The notes under the pieces: model-generated
The model's database searches: none
The model's input: only the letters and a program-made list of their open reading frames with translations
Told to the model about the DNA's origin: nothing
Origin: Liquidambar formosana
Taxonomy: Eukaryota > Streptophyta > Magnoliopsida > Saxifragales > Altingiaceae
DNA: 64,000 nt
Assembly (NCBI GenBank): GCA_039720395.1
Contig: CM077834.1
Location: 5,042,607-5,106,606 of the forward strand
Direction of reading: 5' to 3'
Part shown: positions 12,697 to 26,639 of the stretch, in pieces
How positions within the stretch are numbered: position 1 is the first letter of the stretch
Layout of the letters: each line of letters opens with the position of its first letter
Made by a program: the position numbers and the translations under genes

Positions 12697-15419
12697 CAAA
12701 CTCAGAGAGAGAGAGAGAGAGCGAGAGAAAGAGTCAGTCGCTGATTGCGAATTTGTCGAGAGAGAGAGAGAGAGAGAAAATTTAAGGGGAGAGAAAGAGA
12801 AACAGTCCGTGCAAACGGAAAAACGAAAATTTTTCCTATTTGAAAGGGTTGAGCAAATGAGCAGTCGACGATTTTATCTCGTAAATATAATCGCTTAATG
12901 AATTTACATATTTGCCCCCCTTGTTTAGGATATGGATATCTTGAAATAGGAACGTAATTATAGTTGACACGATTGGACTGTCATGCTATGGTTGGTGCGT
13001 GTTATCCTTCGACAAAATTCAGGTTCAAGTTTGAATTAAATTAATAATAGAGTAAGAACGGAAATTAAAATGTGGGTCTAGGACAACAGTATCATACAAG
13101 ATACTTAAATAAAATACTGTACTGCAATTAGAAATATAGTTAGAAATCATTGTATTACTTATTATTTAATTATTTACTATTATTCTATTGATTGCAACGA
13201 AATCTTTCATAATTGTATTTCGAGTTAGCAACTTCTATTTTTTTCGTTCTTTTCTTCTTCGCTTCGGATCGAAAAAATAGAAGAGTTGAGAGTTGAGTGA
13301 ATCAAAAACCCAAGGGAGGTTGATGGCCAAGAGTAAAGATGTCCGAGTGAGCACTCATCATGTAGAGTCTATGTGCATGTACGAGACACATCAATCTCAA
13401 CTCGATTGTCTAACCATTACAAATATGATTAGCATTCCTCTATCTTGAAAATAAAAAGTTTTTTAAAATAATTTTGAGAAGTCATGATCAGGTATGGAAC
13501 AATTTGGATGTATCACACTGTTGGGAGTAGTGTGTGATAATCACGCACACAAACGTGATTGTTATGCATGACTCCACGTCATACGATTATTTCTAAGACG
13601 TCCCATATTTGATCAATTTTCATATAACTTTGAAAACCTTATTTAGATTTAACATGGCCTCTAAAGAAATGGCCCTAGAAATTGGAATACCATTATATGG
13701 CCTCTCATTAGTTTGATTAGTCGTATAATCAAGACAATCGAAATGGATTGGCCTATACAATTAATGCACAATAGTATGAATTGAGGTAAAAGCTAGAAGA
13801 TGGTAAGACAAGTCAGAGATTCAACTCACTCAAGTAAGCTAGGCCATATGAGCGCATAAAATCTATCCATAATAGGTTGCCCACAACTCTGCGTCCTCAG
13901 TATGAACTCAAATTCACATAGTGGATTTGGGAAGTGGTGCACCAAGAACTGCATCGTAGCACTCTTTCCTTTAATGTGTTCCCCTACAATCATCGAGGAT
14001 ACCCAAATTCTTATAAGTAATCTAATTTTGTGAAGTAGTAAACCCAATTTTTTGATGGACAATTTATACTAGATTTACCTTTGAAATATGTGGTGGGTCG
14101 AGTTTCATGGTTGGAGTTTTAAGACTTTTAAGTGCACTTGCTACAAACAGAAGTACATGGGCATTCTGCCCAACTAATTATTTGAATACGGATAAGATCA
14201 CTCTAATTTATATTAATTACAATTAGTTTGACGTAAGTCAAAAGAACCATTAATCTATCTCTTTTAAAGTTTTACAAATAATAATTTTCAAGAGGATGTT
14301 TATTAAATTCCCATTCCAGCATTTTTCTTTCAATTCATCCGAATCCAACTTCCACGTGTTAACAAAATAGTCAAAATTTTTCATAATTTTCCATATTTAT
14401 CTTGAATTCTACACCCAACTTATTTAGCATATTTTAAAAAATTTCAATTATTTAAAAAAAAAAAAGATAAATTACAGATAACCATCTTTTTGCTTTCTTA
14501 AATAGGATTTCCCTGGTTAATGGATATCTATTTGCTACCAATGGGGAATTGCTTTTCATCTTAAATTGAGGTGATTGGATTTGCACCAATGGAAACCATA
14601 AATTTCATACACAATAGAAGGATCTTTTTATTTTTAGATAGTGAATGGAGTTCTTCCATTCTATTCTATTCACGTTCTATCCTATTCATTGGTACTGATC
14701 CTTGATACTGGAAAAAAGTTTCTTTTCTTTTGTCCCAACTCATGATCTGAACGAATCACACATACACCCTAGTACATGTTCCTGAAGTATAGGGGTCAGC
14801 AGATAATCATCCTTATGTTTTAATTTTGTCAATAGGCCTCCTTTATATTTTAATTTTTGTTAATGTGCCTCACTTTCATTTGTTGTTGATGAAAATTGAT
14901 GAAAATTAGTCGTGTGGTTACATATGTGATACCGTTAACAGACCTATGTTATTCAAAATTATCAAAACTTTTGTCAACGTCATGACTAATTGGATGACCA
15001 TCGATGATTGATTTTGTTTTCTAATTGAATTAGAAGGCACATTGACAAAATTAAAACATAAAGAGGTTAACCCCCATATTTCTACAATTTACCCTAGAAA
15101 AAATTCTCAACGTTACGAACAATTCTCAGAAGTCAAAACCATTCCTTCTGAAAAATATGATATTTTTATAAAAAAGTCATTTTAATTGTTTAAATTATTT
15201 TCAATATTATCATATAAAACTTCCAAATTACGAACTATCCCCATATTGAAGAGCTTTTCAAATTTCAACTTCCAAATTTGTCACTCACTTCCCCTTCGGT
15301 TGCTGGTGGCCTGCCAGTTCTGTGCCGGCCGAGATCTTACATTTTCGAAATTTCCACGATATATATATATATATATATAATCGTGATTTGGAGGAACCAT
15401 CGAAACCCTGTTCAGTGTG
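12697..15419. other. Divergent intergenic region between LRR gene and AUG4
   Basis: Both start codons point away from this 2.7-kb space, so it holds two promoters. The LRR-gene side (12700-12780) has GA microsatellites, which are CT-rich in its 5' UTR. The AUG4 side has a short (AT)n at 15360-15379, about 40 bp before its ATG. In between I see only AT-rich unique-looking DNA and no ORF that I recognise. Confidence 0.5.
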
Positions 15420-15559
15420 ATGGCGAAGGGAGGAGGAGGGCAAAACCTACCGGCCGACGTGACCCAGCTGATCGACCAGTTGGAGCGCCACTGTTTGGCT
15501 CCTGATGGATCTCTTGTCTCCAAATCCGCCTACTACGAACTCCAACTCGTACCCACTTC

Positions 15560-15600
<41 letters not shown>

Positions 15601-18600
15601 TTCCGTTTGGTTGCTGAGAAAATGTGAGCAGATAAAAGAAAACATTGCGTTTTTTTCCCCAATTAATTAGCACGTTAGAAAACAAACGCATGAAAATTCA
15701 AAATGTTACATATTCACAAATAGGTAAAGTGAGTTTTTCGTTTTCCGATATTCAAAATTTGTTTCCTTTCATTTTTTTAATCAGTTTTCTCGGGAACCAA
15801 ACGGAGGGTTAGTCCGAATTTCTACTTTAAATTGGTCCTGATTTTCTGAAATTAATAAGATTGATGGGTTTTGCAGACGAGGGAGGAAATGTCGAGGGAG
15901 CGACTGCGATATTTGGAAGCCATGGTGAGATTCTTTTTTCTTGTGAATTTGGGGAATTGGGGTTCGGGGTTTTGTAATCTTGTGACATTTTGACTGAATT
16001 TATTATTTATTCATTTGTTTTTAATTTTAAGTTGATGGTGTTTATGTGGTGGGTTTAATGCAGGCAATTTATTGTGAGGCAATTGCGATGGTGGAAGAGT
16101 ATCAACAGGCTGTTTCAGTGGCCAATCTCGGAGGGATTCGAGACGTTCAGGGTCTGTACCCGCAACTTGGCTTGAAGAACTCTTCCCAGGTTTCAACTTC
16201 TCTCATTTGGGGAACTTGTTTACGTCTTTAAGAACAAGCTTAATTTAAGATTATTTCCTTTTTTACTTGTAGATGTAAAATTATCTGTTTTTATTTTTAT
16301 TCAGACAACCAAACAGGCCCTTACTATTGTCAGGTTATTCTGATCGAATTGGGCCTAGATAGATAGTGTAAGCCACGTTTTATAGTGGGAACTGACTTTT
16401 CTAGTGACTCGAATGATCAGGCTGCTCCTTCCAAGTGATGTGGAAGTGGTGAAATCAACGAGACAAAAATTGGGTAGCTTGTTTGGAAATGAAGAGGAGA
16501 ATTTCATTGCCATGTAATTCAGATTGGGGTGTTGGAATGTTGAGTCAACTAGTGTACTATCACTTTTTTATTGAATCAATATTGGTCTCTGTTGCATGTG
16601 TGATGCATTTGATTAAGGAATGCAACTAGATATACAAGATCACACAATAAGGACTTATTTTAGAAGGCCATCCTGTGAAGTTTGCATTATATATAAGAAG
16701 AGATTTGTTGTTGGCTGCTAATTATAATCTCATTTTGCTTTGTGTAATAAAGGAGTTCTCTAAATGCATGGTTGGAGGTGGTCTTTATCTTTTTCTTCGG
16801 AAGTTGATTATAGTTGTAAGGATTTGGCAATGAAATTCATTGGGCTTGTTTACCTTTATGCTTCAAGCATTTTCTTTAAGATTCTATAAATATGACCTAT
16901 AACTAGCTTGTTGTCACGATTAAATAAAATTTTTTTTTTTTGAAAAAAAAAAAAAAAGGAAAGAAAAGAAAAAAGAGGTTATCAGAAAAATTGTGTGTGG
17001 GGTGAGTCAGATAATTTTTGTAATCAGAGGCTCCTTATAGAATTTTTGGAGATTCTTGCTTTATGGGTTTTTTTATATTTTTTTAATGTATACAACCTGT
17101 ACAGGAACTTTTGCTCTCTTTTTTTTATTCAATAAAATTTTTTCCTTATCCAAAAAAAAGAAAAAAGAATGCAAATATAAAATGTAATCGCCTTAATAGG
17201 AATTCAAAATAATTATATTAAATTTGAGATTCAGTGTGGGGTATTAGTTTTTTGGGTAATTCAATTGTTCTAAATTGAGAACCGTGCTATTGTGTTTAAC
17301 AAATTTCAGGTTTATGAGACTCTAGAGCACCGATTGGTTGTTGCAGAAGCAGCTCAGCGATTGAGGCTTCCTCTTATATCCAAAGATGGTGAGATTCATG
17401 AGGAAGAAATTGAAAAATGGAGTATAATGTCACGTAGCTCCCTTGATAGTACAAGTACCAGTGTCACAATCAGCTCAAATAGTACAGCAGGTGTGGCATC
17501 TCTCAGTACTTCTGATTCAGTGGAACCTGGAGTTGGTGGTGTTCCGAGTCGTTTTCTTGGAATAACACCTGGTTATCTATGGCAAACTCAGCTCCAACAA
17601 ACACCATTACCCATGGTATGATATCCCATTCAATGATAGAGTAAAAGATGTCGTAAAATTATTTTGGTTCAACTTTTGAACATCTTCTCTGTATGTATAT
17701 TTTCTTCTGTGTCTATTTATATCTTATTGTTGTGATTATAGTATGGATTAAATATCTGTAGTCCTGTCAAACTTCTCTTGATCTGGAATTATAAATCATT
17801 GAACTGACTGAAGTTCTTTTAATAAAATGGATGTTGAAAATTTTTCTATGACTTTGCAAATGTAGGATATGACAGAATACCAGATGTCTCTTTCACGTGA
17901 GATTGAGGCTCGTTTAAAAGCTAAATGTGATAAGCTAGCTGATTCCTTTGTAATCGATGACACTGGTAGGTTCTATGTATTCCATCTCTCTCTCTCTCTC
18001 TCGCCATACACTCATACCCACACCCACACTTATATACTGTCCATGTCTTCATGGGTTGGCATCAGAGTGTATTTGTGATTTACCCTCTGAGGATAAGTAA
18101 CCTTTCCTTTAATCACACCCCTCGCAAAAGATCAGCTTTGATCTGTACGTCATGCTGTAGGTCTTGGTGATCACCATAATGGTCCAGATGAACTGTTGTT
18201 TTGATCCAAGATCTCTTATTGGGATCATTAAGGGGAGGGGAGGGATACCTACCTCGAAGGATTGGTCACAAAAACAACACATTGCTCAATGAGGAATGTA
18301 TGAAAAATATCTTTCTATATATGTATATATTTAACGATATGCGCATGATATTACCCCTCTGTTGTTGCTGCAGACTCTTCATCGGGAAATCAAAATTCAA
18401 GTTCTCGGCTTCCAGAAAGGTTGTTGTTACGCTCTTTGTTGTAACATTTTATGACTTCCCCCCTCCACTTGGAATACATGAGGAGATTCTATTTGCAGTT
18501 TGATAACAAAGTAATTCTAGGTTTGGGGGTAATTGGAGTTTAAGTAGAAGGTGAATTCAAAATGTCAGTCTTAACTATTCGAGGGTATCTGAACCACCAA

Positions 18601-21600
18601 TAATCTGATCCTCTGTAGCTATTGTACTCAAGTACCCAAATCTAAATCCCAAGCTGTTGAAAAAAATACTTGTGCTTATTCGACTGCCTTTCCAACATAA
18701 GTTCGTTTATTCGTGGGTTGCCTCTGATTCTGGAATACCACTTATATCCTCTCATTTTCAAAGTCCATTTATTTGAATATTTCTGTAATGCATTTTTCAC
18801 GTTTTTCAAGTAGCTTTTCAAGTTTTATTACCGACTCTGGCTCTGTTTGGGAAACATATATTAATCCAAGATATTGTTATAAGTTTTTTTTCAAACCTTA
18901 TGTTTGGAGCAGTATAAGATTGGTACACTAATGAAAACACATGTTTCTGCTATCTAAAAGAAATCAAATTCTTTATTTACTTAAAAACTTTGTTATCCAG
19001 ATTAATTCATCTCACATTTTGCATTATTTTTATAGTAATGGCTACAAAAGCATGAAAGCAGTGAGAGTTTTTGAATTACCTATTGCAGCCATAAATGAAA
19101 TTTTCTACTGCATGCTCTACTATCTGGAATGACTTTTCTAGATAGGGGAGCGGATTTTAACTTCTTGTGCTCTTCTTACTTCTCATTTGATCAGGGTAAA
19201 GTTAATTATTGAGGAGATCGAGAGGGAAGAAGCAGCTTTGCGGGAGGACCTGTATTCTGCGGATAGGAAATTTGCCGAATATTACAACGTATGTGAATAA
19301 GCTATTTGTATGATACCTATATAATATATTTAATATCTATGCACTCTTTCCCAGCATCTAAACTTTGACATAAAATCTTCTTTTCATCTAACTTTCGATT
19401 TATAAGGTATAATGTATTGCTCATAAGTGGGGGCATATGTTGTTTGTGAATTTGTGGTTATATGTGACTTGTAGTATTGCTTTGCCTCTTCTAGGTCTTA
19501 GAGCAGATACTCGGAGTGCTTATTAAGCTTGTCAAAGATTTGAAGTTGCAGCATCAGCATAAATATGTAAGCATACCACTTTGTTAATATATATAATGGT
19601 TAAGGATCCATATCATTGGTATAATTGATGGATGGGAATTACAAAGCATTCATTTTTCTAACGTTCTGTTCTTTTTGTCTCCTTGGATGATCTTTAAGTT
19701 TGTTGCATTTAAATATTTTACAGGATGAACTACAAAAAACCTGGCTGTGTAAAAGGTGTGAGACCATGAGCGCGAAATTGAGGTTTGTCAATCCAGTTGC
19801 TGTTTTTAGATTTTGCTTTGTGGTTCTGTGCCATTGATGTTGTTTCGGTCCCACTTGTGAGTTGTGGAACAGTTTGGTGTGTTACGAGCCTGTAAACAAG
19901 CAACTATATAGAACTATGTATAGTGTAACTATATAGAACTACATTAGCAGCTCATGTAACTTTAAAAAATGCCAAAACCGGGATTAAAACAAGTAAAACA
20001 TCTTTAAAAGTTGGCCAAACTTTTCTTCAATTTTAATTTAGGGTTTTTACTTCAACTTCTAAAACTCCATTCGCTGAATTCAAATTTCCACATAAAACTT
20101 TCATGTAAATGAATACCTGTACCACTTGCACTAGACTACAGAAAATAATTGGTAAAGTCAAATAGCTATGCACCCTTATATTTCTTCATTGAACTCAATT
20201 TCTAAATTTATTTTTAGACTGATAACTCCTAAGTGACTTCTAAAGTAAGTGTAGCTGTTGAATCGATTAATTAATTTGAAATGGAAATAAAATAACTTAG
20301 TTCAGACTCTAATTATCTCTGGGACCACCAAAAAAATAATCTTTGCGGTTGGAATCCTGCCGCTGATCTGCATGTCGTCTTCAAATCATACCATAACTCC
20401 TTCAAATCTCATATAATTCAGACAATCTTGGGAAAGGAAATGAATGTTTCATGAAACAAAACTAAATTGAAGCCTATGGAGTGTGGACAATGGCGCCATT
20501 TTTTATTTGACTCTGTTTAAAGCTTCCAGAACGTGATAGTGTTTTTTGCTGCATATTTTGCAATTCAAGTGACCAAACATTGATCTTTATGATACCTTTG
20601 CCAAACTGTGCTAGTTAGATCAAACCCTGTAGAGTGAACTAAGATTGTGAAATATTTTTGAACACCAAAGCTTCAAAATTTAAAGTTTAGCTAGCTAGAT
20701 CTGCAAACTAAGCTTCATATGTTCCTTTAGTCCTTTACTCACAGAATATGTAATTGTACTTTTTGTAATATTTGTTGTTTCTAACCCTTCCTCTTCTTTT
20801 TTTTTTTTTTTTTTTTGGGGGGGGGGGGGGGGGGGTGTGTGTTGGTTACAAGTTTGTAATCCTTCTGTGTAGATTAATTCACGTTTTAATTACATACAGC
20901 ACATGGCCTACCCCACTGGCTGTAATGTATGGCATTTATTGTTGTTCAGTACACTGTTGAATTGCCCTTTCTTTACTGATTATCCTTTTGGTTATGAACA
21001 AATTTATTCTATATGCATAATAGTTACAGCAAATTGATAATATTTCTTGTCAGTTGTAGGCCACTTTTGTAAATAGTGGTTGGTTTATAAGTGATGAAAG
21101 GAATGTGCTAATTATCTCTAATAGCTTGTGATATGTCCCATTACCGTCCCAGGGTTCTGGAGCATATTCTCTTGCTTGAAACTTACACTCAGGAATCAAT
21201 ACCAGCCCTCCATAAAATAAGGTTCTTAATGATGATACTTTCTCAAATCTATATTCAGTTTCTGTTTCAAATGGGCTCTTGATTAGCTTGGTGCTTGTTT
21301 CCAGGAAGTATCTTCTCGAGGCTACAGAAGAAGCTTCAATTGCATACAATAAAGCAGTATGTTCCTTTAATAGTGTTTTAGTAAATTCTCAGTTTTTTTT
21401 GTTTTTTGTTTTTAAATATAATTTATTCTTTTGTGGTTTTGACTTAAGCATTGGACATAGAATCCTTAATGTGCTCCGATATGGAGGAAATGTAGAATAG
21501 TTTAAGGAATTATCACAAGTCACAAGCTTCTACCAGCTTTGTTGACTACAGCTAGGATTGTTCTTTTGGAAGAGGAGAGAGCCTGCTGCCCGGGGAAGTT

Positions 21601-22388
21601 GGGATTTTTTTTTTTTCTTTTTTTCTTTTTTTTTTTGGGGGGGGGGGGGGGGGGGGATCGTTTGTTGTGAAGGGCACCAATGTTGGAAGAGCCGAAGAGC
21701 TGGATTTTTTCCCTATCATACTTTTAGTCTACTTGCTTTGGGTGAGAATAAGGTTTGAGATCTGCTGCATAGTCAGCCAGCATGTTCATTATTTTTTAGA
21801 TGTTCTGACATTTTGGTTCTGTTTTAATAATAGAAATACTCAATTAGTTTCCCAACTTCTCTATCGCTTGGTTTTGGCGTTCCAGCATTGTCAATGTTCT
21901 AGGTATTTGAACATGTCAGAATTTGCATTATACAAATCCCTACAAAGCTGAAATCAATTAGAATTCTCATTCTCTTTCAGATGTATGTAATATAGCGAGG
22001 ATGGCTGAGCTAACTCCTGACCAACAAGGATTTCCATTTTAAATGGCTTTATCACTGTTACCCATAAAGAATTATTTATTGTCATCTGAATCTATTAGGT
22101 CTGATTCTATCTTCCTCTCTTGGTTTTCATTGACGATTTGCTTTTCAACGTTTTTACCAGGTTACACGCCTTCGTGAGTATCAAGGTGTTGATCCTCACT
22201 TTGATACAATTGCGAGGCAGTACCATGACATTGTAAAGGTAAACATAAGATTGCGTGAATTTCTTGCTCGGTTTCTGTGGGCAGCTCTAATCTGAGCATG
22301 TTTTTTGCAGAAACTGGAAAATATGCAGTGGACGATCCACCAAGTTGAAATGGACCTGAAACGCTTACCAGATCATTCAAGCACATGA
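15420..22388 (+). CDS. AUG4: HAUS augmin-like complex subunit 4 (AUG4)
   Basis: AUG4 is a subunit of the eight-member augmin complex, which recruits gamma-tubulin rings to existing microtubules so that new ones branch off in the spindle, phragmoplast and cortical array. Thirteen exons stay in frame: 15420-15548, 15877-15924, 16064-16189, 17310-17615, 17866-17965, 18374-18419, 19195-19288, 19495-19566, 19724-19782, 21153-21221, 21305-21356, 22161-22238 and 22311-22388 (TGA). They give 418 residues, the usual plant length. Diagnostic blocks are LPADVTQLIDQLERHCLAPD at the N-terminus, QVYETLEHRLVVAEAAQRLR in the middle and NMQWTIHQVEMDLKR near the end. The protein is largely helical and coiled-coil-like. 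The start is the first ATG in a clean context. All introns are GT-AG. I see no frameshift or lost block. Confidence 0.95.
15559..15599. repeat. Compound (CT)n(TA)n microsatellite at start of AUG4 intron 1
   Basis: The donor at 15549 (GTACCCAC) is followed 10 nt later by about 22 bp of CT and about 17 bp of TA. This mirrors the arrangement in intron 1 of the neighbouring LRR gene. Confidence 0.85.
17060..17162 (+). mobile_element. LINE 3'-end relic in AUG4 intron 3
   Basis: The stretch has the look of a plant LINE tail: T-rich text with TGTATACAACCTGTACAGG, then AATAAAATTTTTTCCTTATC and oligo(A). The same CTTATCC-poly(A) end closes the LINE near 39135. No target duplication was found, so the left limit is a guess. 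Confidence 0.45.
20799..20836 (+). repeat. Composite poly(T)-poly(G) run
   Basis: About 20 T followed directly by about 17 G in AUG4 intron 9. A second, interrupted T-rich tract ending in about 19 G lies at 21608-21656 in intron 11. Confidence 0.9.
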
Positions 22389-22754
22389 AATAGATTGCTC
22401 CGGTTCTTTCTGTTGAAATTATTTTCTACAATTGTTTTATTGTGGACAAAGTAACTGATGAATTCATGTTGCATTATTGAATTTTGTGTGTATCATAGTA
22501 TATTGTAATGAAGAAAGGAAAAAAGAAATTGTCTCGATTTTTTTCCTCGACTCTTTTCCCTCCCCTTTTAAGGGGATACTCTTGGTTTTTCAATTTTCCA
22601 TTTTGGCCTGTGTTGATGTATCGAACCTACTACTCTATATACTGTGTATTGATATTTCTTAAGATCACAATTAAAATTGTGTGAGCAAAGACCAAAGGGA
22701 AAAGACCAAGGCCGTAGCCCAAGTAGTATTTGGGTCATATAGGCCTATAATGAA

Positions 22755-23131
22755 GGGCCGGCTATTGCCATTCCTTGGTGTTATTAGTAATCCCCACTTT
22801 TTATGAAAAATATAAAAGATTTTTTAATAAAAAATGGGTCATGTTGTCTATTAAAAAAATATTATTTTGAACAATTTTGCAAAAGAAAGTTTTTACAAAT
22901 TTAATCGTTTAAATGTAATTTTTTGGTAAAAAATGAAACAGAATTTTAACTGAGTAAAAAGTTTACTTAAACAATAAATTTTAAAAAAACATTTTTTTAT
23001 AAAATTATTTAAAATGATGTTCTCTAATGGACCATCCGACTGATTTTCATAAAAATTTTTAATGTATTTTATAAAATCTTGAAAAATTAAAATAGATGGG
23101 ATTGGTTATAAAACTGGCAGTAGCCAGGCCC
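22755..23131. mobile_element. Foldback MITE (Mutator-like), copy 1
   Basis: The element starts GGGCCGGCTATTGCCA and ends TGGCAGTAGCCAGGCCC, which are inverted ends. The interior is also a long imperfect inverted repeat meeting around a TTTTTTGGTAAAAAATGAAA centre. Flanks CTATAATGA (22745-22753) and TTATAATGA (23132-23140) form a 9-bp duplication with one mismatch, a length typical of Mutator-like elements. Related copies are at 40243-40642 and near 46975-47340. Confidence 0.7.
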
Positions 23132-23819
23132 TTATAATGAGAAGGTTCAAACTTCAAAGTCCACCATTCCTTAAAATGGTTGATTTTAATAAAAATAGTT
23201 ACCTCTGAATTTCTTCCTCGGTATCTCCAAAAAATAATAATAATCATAAATAATGAGAGAAAGGGGTGGGGAAAGAAAAAAAAATCTTAGCGGTTAGTAA
23301 ATTAATACTAATTTTTGGGGAAAAAAAAGCTATGTTTATATATAGTTTTCTAAACAAGGCTTAACAGATATGTTTGAAAAAAAGGATTTTTATCGAATAA
23401 TGGAAAAATTAAAATTAGACAAACTCATTTTCAATTAATCTAAGTTTTTGTATTTTCCAAATTTTTAAATTTTTTCGTCCATGGCTTTTGAATTTAATGG
23501 CATGTTCCATCCCAATAAGGTATGAGATTTATAAAGGTCTTGATTCCTACTCTACGTGGGTGTGTGTAGGTGTATGTTCTATTATTTTATTTTTTTTAAA
23601 AAAACTTAAATCTTTCCCATAAAGTTTTGGAGAGAATAAAGGCTTGATCGAGGGGCAAATTAAGGGCCAAAAAAAACATTTAAAAAAAAAAAAAGGAGGC
23701 TTAAAGGAGAGAATAGAAAGGGCAATTTTGTCTGATCACAATAAAAACCTTGGAAGTAGACTTTTCGAACTCTGGCAATAACCCAAACTTTCCTACCAAA
23801 ATTGGTTTTCGCGGCATAA

Positions 23820-23933
23820 GACGTAACCGCCCTAAACCCACTGTATAACGACCCCCAAACCCCACTCCCACTCCTCACTCTCTCTAATTGTCTCCAGAGT
23901 TCACAACTCTTCTGCTACAAGGTCTCCTTTCAG
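23820..23933 (+). promoter_or_regulatory. Upstream eIF1-type promoter and possible 5'-UTR exon
   Basis: GTAACCGCCCTAAACCC at 23823, then a TATAACGACCCCCAAACCCC block, closely matches the sequence just upstream of the eIF1 gene at 29792-29833. The CCCTAAACCC word is the telo-box type seen in promoters of translation genes. It is followed by a CT-rich leader ending CTCCTTTCAG|GTAATG at 23933, a good 5' splice donor. It may be the first exon of eIF1 with a 6-kb leader intron, or the remains of a tandem copy that lost its coding part. Confidence 0.5.
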
Positions 23934-26219
23934 GTAATGATTCCCTTCAAACCGTAGTTGGCTAGTTTCTGATTTTTTCCTTCGTCCTCCATGTCTTCTT
24001 CTCTTGATCGTACCAGTTACAACTAGCATATATATACATATATATGTACACGTACACACATTATATATATGAGATACCCATGTATGTATTTGTTTTGATT
24101 TTGTTTGCACAAGAATCGAGGCGATGTGCGAATTTTTTTGCTTAGACTATATGTCTATATGTTTATGTGTACGTGTGTATGGTGATTGTGTTTGATATAC
24201 CGATATCTCTCTCTGTCATGGGTTCCATCCTTCGATTGATATGTTGATTATCATATTGTGTAATTTGCCATTGTCAAATAGGTAACTTGTAACTTACCTG
24301 TTCTCGAAGTTGATAGTAGTTTACCTGCTGCCTAAAGGAACTGGGTTTTAATGGGTTTTAGTTTTTCTCTGTAATTGGATATGCATAAGGTGGGGGGATT
24401 AGAATGATCTTGAAACCGTGGTTTTGATGACCTTGTATCGCTTGTTAGTTATATCAGATTGATGATCTTGAAACCCTAGCTTTTGATAATCTTGAGACCG
24501 TAGTTTTTAATGGGTTTTGTTTTTTCTCAGTAAATGATATAAAAATGGTGGGGATTACTATGATCTTGAGACCCTAATTTTTGGTGGTCTTGACGCCCAT
24601 GTTTTCTTGTCTTGCTTGTAGAAGTTTTATATAACACACACATATATGCATTTGTCTCGATTCTCTCTCCAATATGTTCATTACATTACATATTTTTCCA
24701 TATGTGATACGTTAATTACATAAGATTTCGTAATTTTTCTTCTTAGATTATGTAACGTGTAATTTGTCTGTTCTTGAGAGTAATGGTAGTTTACTAGTTT
24801 ATATGCTGTATAGGAAAGTGGGTTTTAATGAATTTTGGTTTTTGCCTGTAATTCATGTGCAACAAGTGGAAATTACGATGATCTTGATACTCGAGTTTTG
24901 ATGATGATAGATCCTTCCAGGGGTGGAACCAGGAGTTATCTCCAATGAGAGCATTGTGTTATGATTCTGTGGTGGTATTTGGGAACTAAAAGCTCTGTAA
25001 ATCTTTTTTTTTTAAAATATTATTTTTTGATAATCATTCTCCAATTTAATACCAAAAAAAGGATATTGTTATCAACTTATTACAAATTGACTGTAAATAT
25101 AATTTAAAATGACTACTATCTTCGTCTTTTTGGCATTATATTGAGAAATGGTTATCAAATAGTAATATCTCTCTAAAAAAACGCTTGGTTGAGCCAATGG
25201 GCCCACGTGCCCCAAAAGCCTCCTGGCTCCGCCAGCGGATCCTTCGGTTTGTATATTGTTAAATATTTAACGTTGTGGATTAGACCAGTTGATCTGGTAG
25301 GGAGTCAATAGATATTTATCTGATGCTTTGGAAACTGGGTTTTTATGGGCTTGGGTTTCTGTTTGATTTTATGAAAAAGGTTGAATAAATTAATTATCAT
25401 TACCTTATATTGATCTAAAACAGAGGCGGCCCCTAGGGATGGATTAGTGTATACTGAGTCAACTTCCCATATAGCTCTCATACTCAGAGTCTTGTGTAAT
25501 ATATACAACTTTTGTAGTGACTACCTGAATTGTTGGGGCCTGACACTGGCTCAGGATTTTTCAGATATTAAGTTACGGGTGAAATGAAACCAAAATTTCC
25601 GGTGGTGAGGAGATACATACGAGCCTGTGATGTCACGGCTGAGAGAGAACATGTTAGTTTCTCTTCCTAACGAAAGATGAGAGGCCTGTGATGTCACGGC
25701 TGAGAGAGAAAATGTTAGTTTCTCTTCCTAACGAAAGATGAGGGTTGCTTTATCTTGCTTTCACCGGGTTATGGCCGTTGCGAATTGTCATTGCCTTTGC
25801 CGGCCTTCTCTAGCAAAAAATTCAATTATCACTCTGCCTCTGGATTGTCATCCAGTGTCTTAAAATCAACGGGTTATGCAAAGGTGCTTCATGATATTCT
25901 TAATGAGTTGGTATCCATAGTCCATGAGCTAGTAGTCGTGGTTGTAGCCAGCCAGTGGTAATGGGGTTGGCAAAACCTGAAATTGTCATTGCTCTGTCTT
26001 TGCAAAAACCAGTGCTTCACTGTTCTTAACCAGTGCTTCACTGTTCTTAGCACTGGAAATATGTCTTTTGAGTAAACTAGTCTAGAGGGATGGGATCATG
26101 ACCGAGAAATTGGTTCCAGCCTTTTCTTTCAAATACTTGTAGGTTATCAAAACAGTAACTAATGTTTGATTAATGCTGGTGGTGCTTTTGGGATTTTCTC
26201 TTTTCCATTTTTTTTAACC

Positions 26220-26257
<38 letters not shown>

Positions 26258-26639
26258 GAAAGAAAGAAAGAGGAAGAGAGAAAAACGTTCTCTAAAATAT
26301 CATGGCAGGTGTGCAAAAATATATAATATTGTATACACATTTTCTTATACTTATTCACATTAACATGTGCAATAAGGGCATACAATAATAAAACACATTA
26401 TTTTTATGGAAAATGGTGGAGGAGTTCCTTCTCTCCTCCCACTCATATTTCGTCACTTGTCCAAATAAATAAGGAGAATTAATTGTATGTATATATTCTC
26501 ATATTTACATAATTGTGAACACATTTTTATAAATCCATATTTGAGTGTTAAATGTTTATATTAACATGAATGTGTGTCCACGTATCCATATTAACTTATT
26601 TGTTTGTTTGTGTTATAGAATTCATATATTTCTAAAATA
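23934..26639. other. Possible eIF1 leader intron / upstream region with internal repeats
   Basis: This AT-rich stretch has no coding sequence I recognise. A diverged direct repeat of about 115 bp links 24283-24398 and 24752-24898; both hold TTACCTGTTCTCGA-like and GGGTTTTAATG words. A 61-bp tandem duplication lies at 25623-25740 and a 21-bp one at 26007-26049. The ORF near 25755-25961 shows no family signature. Confidence 0.5.
25623..25744. repeat. 61-bp tandem duplication, two copies
   Basis: GCCTGTGATGTCACGGCTGA begins both copies (25623 and 25684). The copies differ at only one or two bases over 60, so the duplication is recent. Confidence 0.9.

Noticed and set aside
13826..14062. 78-codon minus-strand ORF between the LRR gene and AUG4
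   Set aside because: No domain and no flanking exons; could be old transposon debris but nothing supports a name.
25755..25961. Plus-strand ORF next to the 61-bp duplication
   Set aside because: No recognisable domain, no splice-supported extension, biased composition.
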